NCBI GenBank assembly: GCA_023101885.1
Contig: JALPQD010000026.1
Coordinates: 10,602,153 to 10,666,152 of the forward strand
DNA: 64,000 nucleotides
Direction of reading: 5' to 3'
DNA from: Typhlomys cinereus
Lineage: Eukaryota; Chordata; Mammalia; Rodentia; Platacanthomyidae
A model generated the notes under the pieces. That model was not told where the DNA came from, did no database searches, and was given only the letters and a program-made list of their open reading frames with translations. A program made the translations under genes and the position numbers. Numbering within the stretch: the stretch's first letter is position 1; each line of letters opens with the position of its first letter. Shown here piece after piece: positions 1 to 10,446 of this stretch.

Positions 1-194
1 AAACATTCACTTAGAGTCACTTTCTAAGCAGGAAACACATCGAAGCAAAGGGGTAAGGCAAGAAAGTGTGTCACTCGTTTGAGAAGAGAGACTGAGAATC
101 AGGCGGGGCCCAGAGCCCATGTGGTAGAGGTAGAATGAGGGACCTGCAAGAACACAACCTCTATCAAAGTCAATTTACAGTTCCCTGTCTTTCT

Positions 195-380
195 CTAAGG
201 GTAACTTGTGGCCAGTTGTTTAAGTACCCTGAGCTTGCCTTTCTGATCTGTCTTGTTAGAGTTAATAGGACTGCTCTTGTAGAAATGTTGAGAGGAATCC
301 ATGAACTAATGAATGTCCAGCGCTGAGCATGGTGTCTGGTTCAGGGTAAGGATTCAATTAGATGCTAGCTGTTCTTATGA
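195..380 (+). repeat. MIR SINE fossil
   Basis: The stretch follows the MIR core and tail in order: a 'gccagttgtttaa' segment, a 'gagcttgcctttctgatctg' segment matching the usual cctcagtttcctcatctg, then a tail ending in the 'tggtgtctggttca' and 'tagctgttctta' positions. Old tRNA-derived SINE shared by mammals; strongly diverged and not active. Confidence 0.6.
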
Positions 381-549
381 CATGGAGAGAGGGCAGAAGA
401 GATTGCAGGCACCATCTCGGCTGGTCTCCAACTGGCATTGGACTTGAACTTGTAGGACACAGGATCCTGGAAAGATTTGAAGTTAGGAAGCATATTTTAG
501 TTGCCCAGGGTTCTAACTGCCTTTAGACTGTAGCCAATACATAGGGCTG

Positions 550-660
550 GTTTCATAGTTTCGAGGAGACATGGAGTGAGGCTCAGAGAACCTGCAGGTC
601 CTCTTCACCAAGGTCAGTGGGCTCACCAGCAGCAGACCCACCCACACCTGGTTGCTGGGA
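550..660 (-). repeat. MIR fragment, reverse orientation
   Basis: Read on the plus strand it has the reversed MIR order: 'gaggagacatggagtgaggc', 'tcagagaacctgcaggtcct', then a region matching the reversed accession of gtcacacagctagtaagtgg. Diverged; borders uncertain. Confidence 0.4.
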
Positions 661-689
661 CTCCAACTCGCCAGCTCCTTCCCTCCCAC

Positions 690-845
690 ACTGCATGCTA
701 ACCGACCGACAGACGGCATCATGCCCGTCTCGCCCCGGCTCCAATTAGCAGACAAATCAGAACTGGCTGGCGGGCTCCGCGCCTGCTGCAGACATGTTTA
801 TCATTCATCAGAGATGAACCGCGCCTCGCTAGGCTGGTGAGTCAG
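690..845. promoter_or_regulatory. Enhancer-like non-coding block (candidate)
   Basis: A compact non-repeat block containing a homeodomain-type core (caattag at about 742), a forkhead-like 'tgtttat' (about 795) and an AP-1 consensus 'tgagtca' (838-844), with several CpGs. No open frame with recognisable protein similarity crosses it. That it is conserved or active is inference. Confidence 0.3.
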
Positions 846-1029
846 GCCCCTGCGGAGAGAAGATTTAAGGTGATGCAGCCTAGGGGTTTGGTCCTGGGCA
901 TCGTAATTTGGATTGTCGTGTATGCTTAAGAACAGACTATTTCAGCAATTCCACCTGCAAGCCGAATATAGCCCTCACCCCGGGAGCTCTTCCAGGGCTT
1001 ACAGAGCTGGGGAGGGTGAGGTTGGGTTG

Positions 1030-1150
1030 GCTTCTGCACCAACACTGCATAGGGGGAAGCACATCTTGTTTTCTTCTCTGGGTTTCAGTCCTTCTGTGTA
1101 AAATGAGTTTGAAAGAGTTTTGCTTAATAGCAGGTGTTCTTATACTGAGG
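1030..1150 (+). repeat. Possible MIR-type fragment
   Basis: The run 'gtttcagtccttctgtgtaa' followed by 'aatgagtttgaaag' resembles the MIR segment that in other copies reads cagtttcctcatctgtaaaatgag. Only about 60 bases are convincing. Confidence 0.35.
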
Positions 1151-2440
1151 CCGTATCCTGCTGCCATTAGAAACAGCAGGAAGAATGGCCGGGGAGTCTT
1201 ATTTTGGGCTTTGCTCCTAGCCTGCTGGGTGGCCTTGGATTTTTCAGCCATGTCCCTGAAGCTGAATTTTCCCACCTGTGGCAGGTGGGCTGGACTAGAA
1301 TAGAGATCCCAGAAGATGACCTGCGTCCCACTGTGCCCTTCCTGAATATCATCAGGGCCGACAGACAGGTTGTGATTCACATTAGTACCTCTGCCATTGC
1401 ACTCTGGTCTTATCAAGCCTTGGAAGTTCTCCAGAAACAGGAGTCTGGCTTTCCTCATCCATCCCTGGGTGCCTGCACAGCATCACGATACACGTGTGGA
1501 AATGCTCTGCATATAGGAGAAGAGATAAAACACGGAGGGCTGGAGCAAGGAGGGAACGACATGAAGGAGAGCAGGAAGGGAGAGAAAGAGGGGAGGAAGG
1601 AGGAGGAAAGGCATGATGGATGAAGGAGGAAAGGAAGGAGTGGGAAGAGGAGCAGAGGGCGGAGAAGGAGAGAGGGAGAGAGCAGAGAAGGAATCCGCAT
1701 GTTAGCAGTTCTCTCAATGCCTTGTATGAGCATAGCAACAAATGATGGTTTGCTTGTCAGGGCCCTGATGGAAGCAGGACCTGTTTTGCATGTTAATGAG
1801 CAAAACATGCTTCTCACATTTTAAAAGGATAAAAAAGAAAATAAATCGGGACGATCTGATAGAGAACATGGCTACCCCAAAGCTTAAAATCTTACCACCA
1901 GGTTTTTTTTATGCAGAGAAAGTTTGTGGATCTTTGGCCCAAGAGAATGAAAACTCCAAGGAGAAACGAACTTGAGGCCCAGTAAGAAGTGAGAACATGT
2001 CGGCCTTGGAAATGTAAACTAAACATTTCCCTGGAATACAAACCACAGGGTGATGGTTTATCTATGTGCCTCTCATCAGCACAGGCTGGGACTACCCCTC
2101 AACTCAGCACAGGGTTTTGGGGTCTCTCTTGGAGGTACATATATTTACAAAGCAGCTAAGGGAAAGCAAACAGAAATCCTACCAACCTGTCATTGGGTAA
2201 AGCCAGTTTTAGGGGTCAGTATAGCACCATGGAAAAGTAGAGATGGAGTCATCAGGTATTGGCAGAAGACCCCAATACCCCGAGAGGAGTTGATAGCTCC
2301 AGGCTTTCCACCCCACCATTAAGAATGAGCCTCCAACCTGCTTGAACTCAGCAGAGGTCTTCGGGATGACTGCTGAACTTCCTCTATGGATGGCCATGTT
2401 CAGCCCGGCTGGAGTGCTGAGCATGCGTTTTCCCAGCACA
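1150..2440. other. Unassigned sequence
   Basis: Apart from the purine tract at 1505-1690, I see no recognisable repeat, exon or RNA gene here. Composition is ordinary for mammalian intergenic DNA. Confidence 0.6.
1505..1690. repeat. Purine-rich (GA) tract
   Basis: About 185 bases almost free of C and T on the plus strand, built from gga, gaa and gag units. Open frames through it on the minus strand are low-complexity Ser/Leu/Pro runs and are not genes. Confidence 0.8.
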
Positions 2441-2447
2441 ACAGCCA

Positions 2448-2600
2448 AATAACCACGTGTGTGCTAGTTATTGAGCATCTGCTGCATGCGAAGTACTGGG
2501 TGAGGTGCCTTTTGGAATTTAAACGACCCCAGAGATGAACATCAGTCTTGCCATTTTTCATATAAGCCAACTGGGATCTGGAGGGATCGAGGAGCTCATG
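2448..2600 (-). repeat. MIR, reverse orientation
   Basis: It opens with 'attgagcatctgctgcatgc', which is the reversed MIR tail (attgagcgcttactatgtgcc), and continues to a weak match of the reversed core (ccatttttcatataagccaa). Diverged fossil. Confidence 0.6.
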
Positions 2601-2865
2601 AACATTGGCAGCAGGATCAGTAAGTTCTGGGGATGCTCCAAAGCCACGTTCTTTTCAAAATGCTCAACTGTAGTTTTTGTGTATAGTCATGCACGTGCAT
2701 ACTCACGTATACACATGACTAGTGTGCAGAGAGAAAATTCATGTGTACTCACTGATGTCTGGGGCAGGTTCAAGGATCAGAATATTCTCTCTGTCTCTCT
2801 CAGACACACTCTTTCTTTCTCTTAGACATGCGCGTGTGTGCACATACACACACGCACACACATAC

Positions 2866-3250
2866 AATTATGGTTTGAAGGTGAGCTGCCCCCATGCGGC
2901 TCGTGTGCTTGAATCCTTAGCTGGTGTTAATGTTTGGGAAGGTGATGGCATCTTTAAGAAGTAGAGCGTTGCTAGAGGAAGGCACATCACAGGGGGCAGG
3001 CCTTAAGGTTTGGTAGCCCATCCAGTTTCCTCACTTGCTCTCTCTTGCTCTGTCTATCTCTGGATGGCGGCTGTGACCTGAAACAGCCTTCTCCAGCTTC
3101 TGCCTCCAGTCATGCCTTCTGCTACTCAATTTCAGCCATAAATGGACTGTGTTCTCTCCAGAACTATAAAGCCAAATAAATTTCCCTTTCTCCTCTAAGC
3201 TGACTTGAGTCTGAGTAGCGTCTCATTGTAAGAGGCAAAATAACTACAAC
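2866..3250 (+). mobile_element. Solitary MaLR-type LTR (ORR1/MT-like)
   Basis: The plus strand starts with 'tatggtttgaaggtgagctg', passes 'ggaaggtgatggcatcttta', 'gggggcaggccttaaggttt' and 'ccataaatggactgtgttct', carries the poly-A signal aataaa (about 3176) and ends near 'caaaataactacaaca'. This is the order of rodent ERVL-MaLR LTRs. No internal retroviral sequence flanks it, so it is a solo LTR or fragment. Confidence 0.7.
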
Positions 3251-3374
3251 ATAAACACATACACACACACACATGCACACAGACATACACATAAAGCTCT
3301 GCTCAATGCTGGGAGATCTGAGATCCTGCCCTAATCCCAGACTGCATGGCTGTAAACCTTCACGTCCATTTTCA

Positions 3375-3440
3375 TTCCATCAAGAACTTGTTGACCACAT
3401 AGTTCATGCAGAGATGAAGCTTACAGTCTAGACAAATATT
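3375..3440 (-). repeat. L2-like fragment
   Basis: Contains 'cttgttgaccacatagttca' and 'gaagcttacagtctagacaa', resembling the reversed L2 end that normally reads ...catggagcttacagtctagtg. Short and diverged. Confidence 0.4.
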
Positions 3441-3707
3441 CAACCTAAAAAACAAACAAACAAAAGAAAAAATTCAAGGTAGCAAATGAGCGACTATTCT
3501 GCGTCACTAGAGCGGCTAGGCCTTGGCTAGACCCTGGAGAGAGACATACCTGCAAGAGGGTTAGAGGAACCGGCACGTCTAGGCGACCAGTTGGGTGAGG
3601 TGAGAGAAGAAAGAAGTCTGTATTATGCTCCTTCCCCTTCAGAGAACTAGTTCTGGCCTCTATTGATCCCTGCGAATATCTTTGTTTCAGAACCTCTGAG
3701 TGAAGCA

Positions 3708-3873
3708 TATTTTTTTTATTTTCGAGAGAGACAGAGACAGAGAGAGGATGCATGCATGGGTGAACGTCAGAGGACAAGTTTTGGAAGTCACATCTCTCCT
3801 ACCATCATGTGGGCTTACTAGGGATCAAACTCAAGTCACCAGGCTTGGAAGCTGAGCTGTTTCTCTGTCCCCA
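3708..3873 (-). mobile_element. tRNA-derived SINE (B4/B2-like), reverse
   Basis: Opens with T-rich 'ttttttttattttcgagaga', followed by 'gggatcaaactcaagtcacc' (reversed B-box region) and 'gagctgtttctctgtcccc' (reversed head, usually gagccatctctccagcccc). Confidence 0.65.
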
Positions 3874-3879
3874 GGAACA

Positions 3880-4500
3880 TGTCCTTTATGCTTGTACCCA
3901 CGGAAGTCTCAACTCTGCTGCTCTGGCTTTATAGATACCTCAGGTTCTTTTTGACATACTCCACATACCATATTGAACGGAGTCGCCAATTTGTCAGTCC
4001 TCTATTGTCCTCTATTGTCAGTCATCCCTGTGCCAGATCATTCCTTACACTCCATCCTTCCTCCATCTAGCTTTCTTGATCTTCCCCAGCGAGCTGAGCT
4101 TCACCTCGCAGCGGCACCCACTCACCCCAGCTCTGACACAACCAGCTCCACCCTCCGCCCCCGAGTCCCTCCACAAAGGCTCGTGCGGTAGATTCAGACT
4201 CCCTTGACAGCCAGGAACAATGGACCTGAACCAACAAGATGAAATTTAGCAAAGATAAATGTCAAGTTCCACACGGTGAGCCCAGGAATCAATCACAGGG
4301 ACGAGCTGGGGAGAGCTGATTTGCCGCGATGATAAGGAAACATCTAGGAGGAGTGGCTGAGGAGCTGGCGAAAAGCCCACCCTCACCCGGAGTGCGAGGC
4401 AGTGGCTGGATTCAAAATAGAAGAATAAAATAAAATAAAATAGCATGAACAAAGTTCAAGGGTGAATCAACAACAAACACAATGTTCAGGTAGAGGAAGA
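3880..4500. other. Unassigned sequence
   Basis: No recognisable element other than a short (AAAAT)n run at about 4423-4442. The pyrimidine-rich stretch around 4050-4170 looks unremarkable. Confidence 0.6.
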
Positions 4501-4509
4501 TAACCACCT

Positions 4510-4780
4510 CAGGGGTTAAACATCTGCCTTGCAGGCGGAAGGTCCTGAGTTCGGATCCTAGACCCCATGTATAGATGCCAGGCGGAAGCGGGGGCAGCCT
4601 GCATTTCTGGTCCTGGTAGGACGGAGCCTATGAATCCCGGGGCAGAGTAAACAAGGAGGAGGTGAAGGCGGTCCATGGTGGTTCCCAATTTGCCCGTGGT
4701 TCTACACACACACACACACACACACACCACACACACACACACACACACACGTACAATTGAATAAATAAAAAAAAGAAAGT
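4510..4780 (+). mobile_element. Young lineage-specific T+ SINE, 5'-truncated
   Basis: Matches the youngest SINE subfamily in this window from 'aggggttaaacatctgcctt' onward: B-box 'gagttcggatcctag', 'ggtcctggtaggacggagcc', 'ggcagagtaaacaaggagga', 'ggtccatggtggttccc', a (CA)n stretch (about 4706-4750), then 'caattgaataaataa' and A-rich tail. The usual ggggctggag head is missing. Short flanks taaccacct/tagccacct may be the target duplication with one mismatch. Confidence 0.85.
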
Positions 4781-4789
4781 TAGCCACCT

Positions 4790-5300
4790 GATGCTTTAGA
4801 GCTATGGGGCTGGATAGAAGAACTGCCGAGGGTGTACCCAACAGAGCAGACAGAGATCTTACATAGAGAGAGATGCAGAGAAATCTGTGGGAACCTGGTG
4901 CTCAGGCAGAATAATGCCTGGCATAGTTCCCTGCTTTCCTTAGTTGCCCAGGTCCCGGGAGATTGCTCTGAGGCTGGAACAAGTTCACCCTCCATCAGAC
5001 TCCCATGCTTGCCCCTTCCCCTGAGACAGAGTGCTTTGACTGACACATCTGTGATATCATCCGCCATCTGGAGCTCTCTGAGCTCACCGACCAGGGCTGC
5101 ATATCTGCAGTGATTTCCCCATCACGCGTCTTGATTCCAGAGTGCTGAGCTAACCGCCACATCTGTAGGTCCCACCCTATGAGCTTCCCTGGCTCAGGAC
5201 AGATCTGGGGTCTCAAGGCCACAGAGCACAGATCGGAGCTGAGGTGGGTCCATGGCCCCTTCTAAGATGCCTCCCCAGCCACCTGCTCACCATCTCTAGG
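4790..5300. other. Unassigned unique sequence
   Basis: No repeat family recognised. Moderately CpG-containing around 5060-5140 (accgac, acgcgtc, accgcc). No splice-bounded exon convinces. Confidence 0.55.
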
Positions 5301-5304
5301 GATT

Positions 5305-5555
5305 TTGAAGAAAGAATTGAGGGACAGGGAGGGGAGATGAGAGAAGAGGAAGAAAAAAGAGAAGGAAGAGGGGGAGGAAGAAGAGAAAAAATAAGAGGAG
5401 AAACTAGATAGGGAAGGCAAGGGAAGAGAAGTAAGCAGAAGGAAGAAAAGAAAGAGGAAGAAGAGGGGAAGAAAGAGAAGGGAAGTCAGTAGAGAAGAGG
5501 GAGCAGAGGAGGATGAGGAAGAGAAGGGACAGGAGGAAGAAAAGTCTGTTGTGAG
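5305..5555. repeat. Long polypurine tract (GGA/GAA)
   Basis: About 250 bases that are nearly all A and G on the plus strand. The corresponding minus-strand open frame is a Ser/Leu/Phe low-complexity run and is not a gene. Confidence 0.85.
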
Positions 5556-5569
5556 TGGGGGCTGCCTTC

Positions 5570-6790
5570 CCTGCTTGTTAAGTGGGCCAACTTCTTGGCC
5601 AATTTTCCTGAACCCTTTGGACCCTAGAAAAGTCACTGGCCACGTTCTGCAGAGTGAGACAGGACTGGGCGGAATCAGGGCTGGTTGACTCCCAGAGCTT
5701 TGATTCCCAGCAACACGAGTGGAGTTGGCAGGAGCCCCAGGTCAAGTACGAAATGCAGCAGCATCTTGCCTGTAATGACCTCACTCATCACAATTTTAAA
5801 TTTCAATGTTATCATCATCGTCGTCATCCCCAGACCTGTTAAAATCGAGTTCTTCCAATCACCTCCAGAGGCGAGGTTGCCTACCGGGAAACTGAAGCTG
5901 GAGAACCTTCAACCCGCAGAGTTCAGGATCTGGACGACTCAGGAAGTTTTTCCTGGCACTGCTTCCTGGAGAAAGCTGCGTCTCCTGAACACGCTTTCTA
6001 CTGTCCTGGGTTATAAAGCAAACCCACGGTGGCGCTGCAAGCGTCCACTTTTACAAGGAAGATCAATGAGCAGAACCTAAAATCCAGCAGCCAGAAAGTC
6101 AATCCAGCGTTACTCCATTTGGAGGGCCAGAAAACACAAGAGTCATACAAAGAAACAGAAGAAAAGGCAACCGAAGACCATCACCACCACCAAGGTCAGT
6201 CCATTTTCAAAACGTGAACCTCAAGACCCTGAAAAACAAGTTCACTGCTTGGGAACATAGAGCTGCTCAGTGTGTGTTTATGATCCCAACTTAAATCTCT
6301 GAGTGTTGGGAATCTGGAGCTATGGTGTACCATTCCCCTAGAAGCCCCAAAGAACCAAATAATTGTTCCAGTCATCTACCTGGAGTGTAGAAACCATCTC
6401 TGACTCCAGTCAGCAGAGGGCCGTGTTGGTCCCCGTGGGTTGCTATGCCACACTTCTAAGCACCGTGGAGACAGAGGTTGGTGGAGTTCAGCAGAGACAG
6501 TGAGCATCAGCTGCTCCAGATCTGCCTCCATCTGGAGTGTATCTGAGATGCCTAGTCCTGCCCATCTCCTGTGGGTACATCTGCCCAGGTCAACTCCAGG
6601 GGTGGCCTCTGCATTAAAACTATCTTCTCTGGGCTCAACCTCAGAAGAGACGGAGGCATGGAGAAGGGGAACCTCACAGCCAGGCTTCCTTTGCTCTGAA
6701 GCATCTCCCCATTCTCTTCTTCCTGTTTGTCTCCACTGTTCCCCGCAGCCTGCCCCTTACACTGCACATTCCAAGGAGCTGATTCTTCAG
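5570..6790. other. Unassigned unique sequence
   Basis: No repeat family is recognised. Short ORFs on both strands lack any protein pattern I know. A short (CAC)n lies at about 6181-6190. Confidence 0.55.
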
Positions 6791-6796
6791 GACGGC

Positions 6797-6816
6797 TTTT
6801 TTTTTTTTTTTTTTTT
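6797..6816. repeat. Poly(T) tract, 20 T
   Basis: Uninterrupted T run. No recognisable retroposon body lies next to it on the minus strand, so its origin is unclear. Confidence 0.9.
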
Positions 6817-6819
6817 GCA

Positions 6820-7856
6820 CAGAGAGAAACAAAGTTCTCCAGACAAATGAACTTCGAAAGCAGAGGAAGAAACAACTCCATGGGATTCTTCCTTGGATGG
6901 CTTTTCAGAGTCTCTATCGTTCATCCACAACATGCTAAGCAACACTGTGCCTCCAACCCAGACTCACCCATCCCCAAAGACCAAGATCTGTTAGACATTC
7001 CTTTTGGGAGACACTTATCTAGCTCTTCTCTGGACACAAGCTCTGACAAGTTTTCACTCTGCTGCTCTCTGCGGGTGTCAGTTTCTTTGCATGTAAAAAG
7101 TTGTAAATCAAAGCAAGGCTGGAGTTTGGGAAGAAGGTCCCTCCGGTGCTGGAATTTTCGATTCCTTCCTCTGCATTATCTATGGCATCCCAATCCGGGA
7201 CTGGGGTTGACAGCGATACTATGAACAGAGAGGAACGTGGTGCTAATGGGACTCCAAGTCTTCAGACCCTGGGGATGACTGTGACTGGCCTGGGATTCTT
7301 TCTCTATGTAAGAAACTTCCTAGTTAGCTTAGAATCACCTGCCATTAGCAGCACTCTGGGTGCAAAGGGATTAAGTGATTGTGACAGTCAAGACCTCTTG
7401 GGACTCTTGAGCCCAGAAATCTCCATGGGGGATCTGACCGCCATCTTGGCAACTACTGGAGATGCCTAGGCTCCCTCGATGCCCTTTCCATAAGATGGGG
7501 CTTCATAAAATGTAAGCTGTGGAGCAACATGTCTGGGGTTGGAATTCAGGTTCTCGGGCTTCTGTTATGCCGACTTAGAATGGTCTCCAAGTCTTCAAAA
7601 CCACTGAAGCAAGTGAGTTAAAGGCAGTGTGAGGACGTCAGAGAGTGAGGTGATGGAATGCCAAGTCTTTCACAAAGCATCTGGTACATCGGCCGCCCAG
7701 CCCTGTGTGCCCAGGGCCTCTTCCAACATGGAGCCTTGAGGATTTCTCTGGCTGCCTCCTGGGTACAATATCCTCTCCTAGACACAGGGAAGAAAACAAA
7801 TAGGAAGAAAAGACATCCCTTGCTAAGAGGCAGAGAGCTTCTCAGATTCCACCCTC
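6820..7856. other. Unassigned sequence
   Basis: A weak MIR-like piece may exist at 7030-7120 ('tctgcgggtgtcagtttctt' then 'gcatgtaaaaag'). Otherwise no recognisable element or gene. Confidence 0.5.
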
Positions 7857-7868
7857 AGAAATTCCCAT

Positions 7869-8155
7869 CTGGGGCTGGAGAGGTGGCTCAGGGTTAAGCC
7901 TCTGCCTTGCAGGCGGAAGATCCTGAGTTTGGATCCTAGACCCCACATATAGACGCCAGGCGGAAGTGGGGGCGGCCTGCGTTTCTGGTCCTGGTAGGGC
8001 GGAGCCTGTGAACCCCAGGGCAGAGTAAACAAGGAGGAGGTGGAGGCGTCCATGGTGGTTCCCGAATTCGTCCGTGGTTCTACACACACATGTATATATA
8101 TAACACACAAGCACTCATGCACAATTTAATAAATAATAAAAAAATTTAAAAAAAA
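7869..8155 (+). mobile_element. Young lineage-specific T+ SINE, full length
   Basis: Full-length copy: head 'ggggctggagaggtggctca' with a tRNA-type A-box, B-box region 'gagtttggatcctag', body 'ggtcctggtagggcggagcc', alternating pyrimidine/purine spacer, then 'caatttaataaataataaaa' (poly-A signals) and A tail. It is bounded by a perfect 12-bp target-site duplication agaaattcccat at 7857-7868 and 8156-8167, which shows LINE-mediated retroposition and low age. Confidence 0.92.
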
Positions 8156-8339
8156 AGAAATTCCCATTCCCCAGGAGCTGCAGGATCTCTAGCCCATGTG
8201 TTTTATCACCAGGTAAGTTTCAGAAACATTACCAGCATGTCCCCAACTCCTGGCAATTCTCCACCTGTGTGTTAGCTTCATCTTTCTTTTGCCGAGTGAG
8301 TGCAGGATCTGAACATTTAGGGAACAAGGAGTGTACTCT

Positions 8340-8460
8340 TGATTTATAACCTTGGGTTACAGTCCAGTAGGATGGCGGGAGAGTTCATTCCATTATCAGG
8401 AGTTGAGGGAATTGGTGGTATCATATCCACAGGAGAGATGATTACCCATTTGCCGGTTTC

Positions 8461-8498
<38 letters not shown>

Positions 8499-8740
8499 TA
8501 TCCACTTGTCCAAGGAATGGTCCCATCCACTATGGGCTGGTTCTATCTTTCCACATCAACTATATAATCTCTCATAAGCTCATTCAGAGGTTTTCCTTCA
8601 CTAAATAATTTTTCATAGGTGGATCTAAAGGCCCAGTTCTCAATTGTCACATTTATACCTATATCTAATAGGGTTGTACCTGGGTCAGCACACTGCAAAC
8701 TTTGGGATGTCCTGATAAACCCATTCATTAGTTAAGTGGC
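8340..8740 (-). mobile_element. Rodent LTR-like repeat, reverse, with internal (TC)n
   Basis: Contains 'ccatccactatgggctggtt', 'ctctcataagctcattcaga' and 'caattgtcacatttatacc', in the same order as the reversed LTR-like element near 54.8-55.2 kb (caatggactggctc, ctctcataggcatgcc). A (TC)n of about 30 bases interrupts it at 8464-8494. Family name not assigned. Confidence 0.5.
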
Positions 8741-9060
8741 ATTTATTTGATCATGGGCATCTTTTCCTAAACGCTTTTAACAGATCATAGAATGTACTGT
8801 TTTCCACCATGCAGAGCACATGCTTTACAGAGAAGGTGACACCGTTCTGTGGGCCACTGAGCTGCTTCAGCTCAAAACCCTTCCACAGAACTGTCTCAAA
8901 CCCTTCTTAATTCTTGACTGGAGACCCTGAGGATGCGACATCAGAGTTGGCAGTGTCTATGTGCGTCTGATTTGGGTATGATGTCACTGTGATGTCATAT
9001 TGTTGTTACACAAGCAAATTCCTCCTCTAAAAAAGACAAGGGGGGGAAAGACTACATTCC
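8740..9060. other. Unassigned sequence
   Basis: No repeat family recognised. A pair of 'gatgtca' motifs lies at about 8980-8997 (gatgtcactgtgatgtca). Confidence 0.5.
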
Positions 9061-9099
9061 AGCAGAGTATATTCCTAATTATCATTCCCAAGATTTAGG

Positions 9100-9213
9100 G
9101 TATCTTTCTTTCTTTCTCTCTTTCTTTCTCTCTTTCTTTCTTCCTTTCTTTCTTCCTTTCTTTCTTCCTTTCTTTCTTCCTTTCTTTCTTCCTTTCTTTC
9201 TTCCTTTCTTTTT

Positions 9214-9277
<64 letters not shown>

Positions 9278-9400
9278 CCTTCCTTCCTTCCTTTCTTTCT
9301 TTCTTTACCTATCTTTCTATCTATCTGTTTGTTTGATTTTCTTTTATTTATTTATTTATTTATTTATTATTCGTTTATTTATTTAGTTATTTATTTGTGT
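9100..9400. repeat. (TTTC)n / (TTTA)n compound microsatellite
   Basis: About 200 bases of TTTC, TTCC and TCTT units followed by TTTA units (about 9340-9395). On the minus strand this is an A-rich tract, close downstream of the 3' end of the reverse-orientation L1. Confidence 0.95.
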
Positions 9401-9497
9401 ACAGCCTCAGGATCCTTCAATGAAATCTTATTATTTTCTTGACTTTTTTTTTACATTTTTATTATTATTTCCACTCATACAAACTTAATAGGTACAC

Positions 9498-9600
9498 CAG
9501 TTCCCTCCCTCCCTCTTCCTCCCCCCTATCCCCCTGCTCCCCCTCCCCTCATCCCTCCCTCCCCATCCCCTAGTGCCTCCCCCCCAATCCCCAGAGAATC
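9498..9600 (-). other. G-rich segment of L1 3' UTR (G-quadruplex candidate)
   Basis: The plus strand is runs of three to six C separated by T, TA or A. The minus (L1 sense) strand therefore has many GGG/GGGG runs with loops of 1-4 bases, which fits a G-quadruplex. A polypurine element in the 3' UTR is known for mammalian L1. Confidence 0.7.
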
Positions 9601-10446
9601 CTTTAATGTGCATGCCAGACTCTCCTCTGGGCCTTCCTCTCCAATGACGTACAAGGACCCAGTGGCTTTTCCCTGAACCCTTTCCTGTGTTTCCCCTTAA
9701 GCATAGGATGTCAATCCCTTGCCTATAAGGATCTTGGTGCCTTTAGCAAATGCTAGACTTTATGGGGTCAATAGTGTGTGGGACATTGCGCAGGGCATGC
9801 AAAGTCCTATTATGATTCCTTCGGCCCTAACTTGTGTGGAGTACTCACATATCATTGCTCCTCCCATCCTTGTGCTCTTACAATCTTACCGCCCCCTCTT
9901 CTGCAAATTTCCCTGAGCTTCAGGATGGGGAGAGATTAGGCTGGCCTAGTCCTAGGTGGTTGATATAGAGTCTCTGAAGTTCTGGATTATGGTTTGTTGA
10001 TTTTTCTTTTGCCCATCCTGATGGGTATTGTATTTCGCCCCCTGGCCAGAGATAAAAAGCTGTTAAACCAGAGTCTTGTTAGAAGAGTATATTCAAAGGT
10101 AGATGTAATAAAAGTAGGAAACCACAGTGAGGGAGGGGTCAATCACCCATTTGCAAAATGGTTACTTTTTATCTGCCAGACTATATGCCCTCCCCTTCTG
10201 GTGAGATCATACCCCCTCAGTTGTAAATGATCAGGAAGGAAAGTCTGTGAACTTAACCAGATGTCTCATTACTTACTTGCAGTCTTGATGGAGGCCAATT
10301 TTCTCTGCTGTAACATGGTCCCCTATCAACTTGTTTCTGGTGTGGCCCTCCAACCCCATCCTTCCTGTTCATAATCCTTGCAATTACTGTAGGTATTACA
10401 GAGATTTATCTTTGAGTGTCTCTAGGTGGGCTGGGTGGGTTTGGTA

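Noticed and set aside
937..1458. Minus-strand open frame of 173 codons
   Set aside because: No recognisable domain, overlaps equally long frames on the other strand and in other phases, and has no exon-like borders. Chance frame.
7869..7945. tRNA-like heads with A and B boxes
   Set aside because: They are heads of SINEs with a SINE body and poly-A tail; not functional tRNA genes.
7962..7985. CTCF-like gtgggggcggcc inside the young SINE
   Set aside because: The last bases fit GGC but the CCASYAG half does not; noted because rodent B2 elements are known to carry CTCF motifs, but the match here is weak.
9100..9400. Regularly spaced short repeats that could suggest a CRISPR array
   Set aside because: Tetranucleotide microsatellite without unique spacers, in mammalian DNA.
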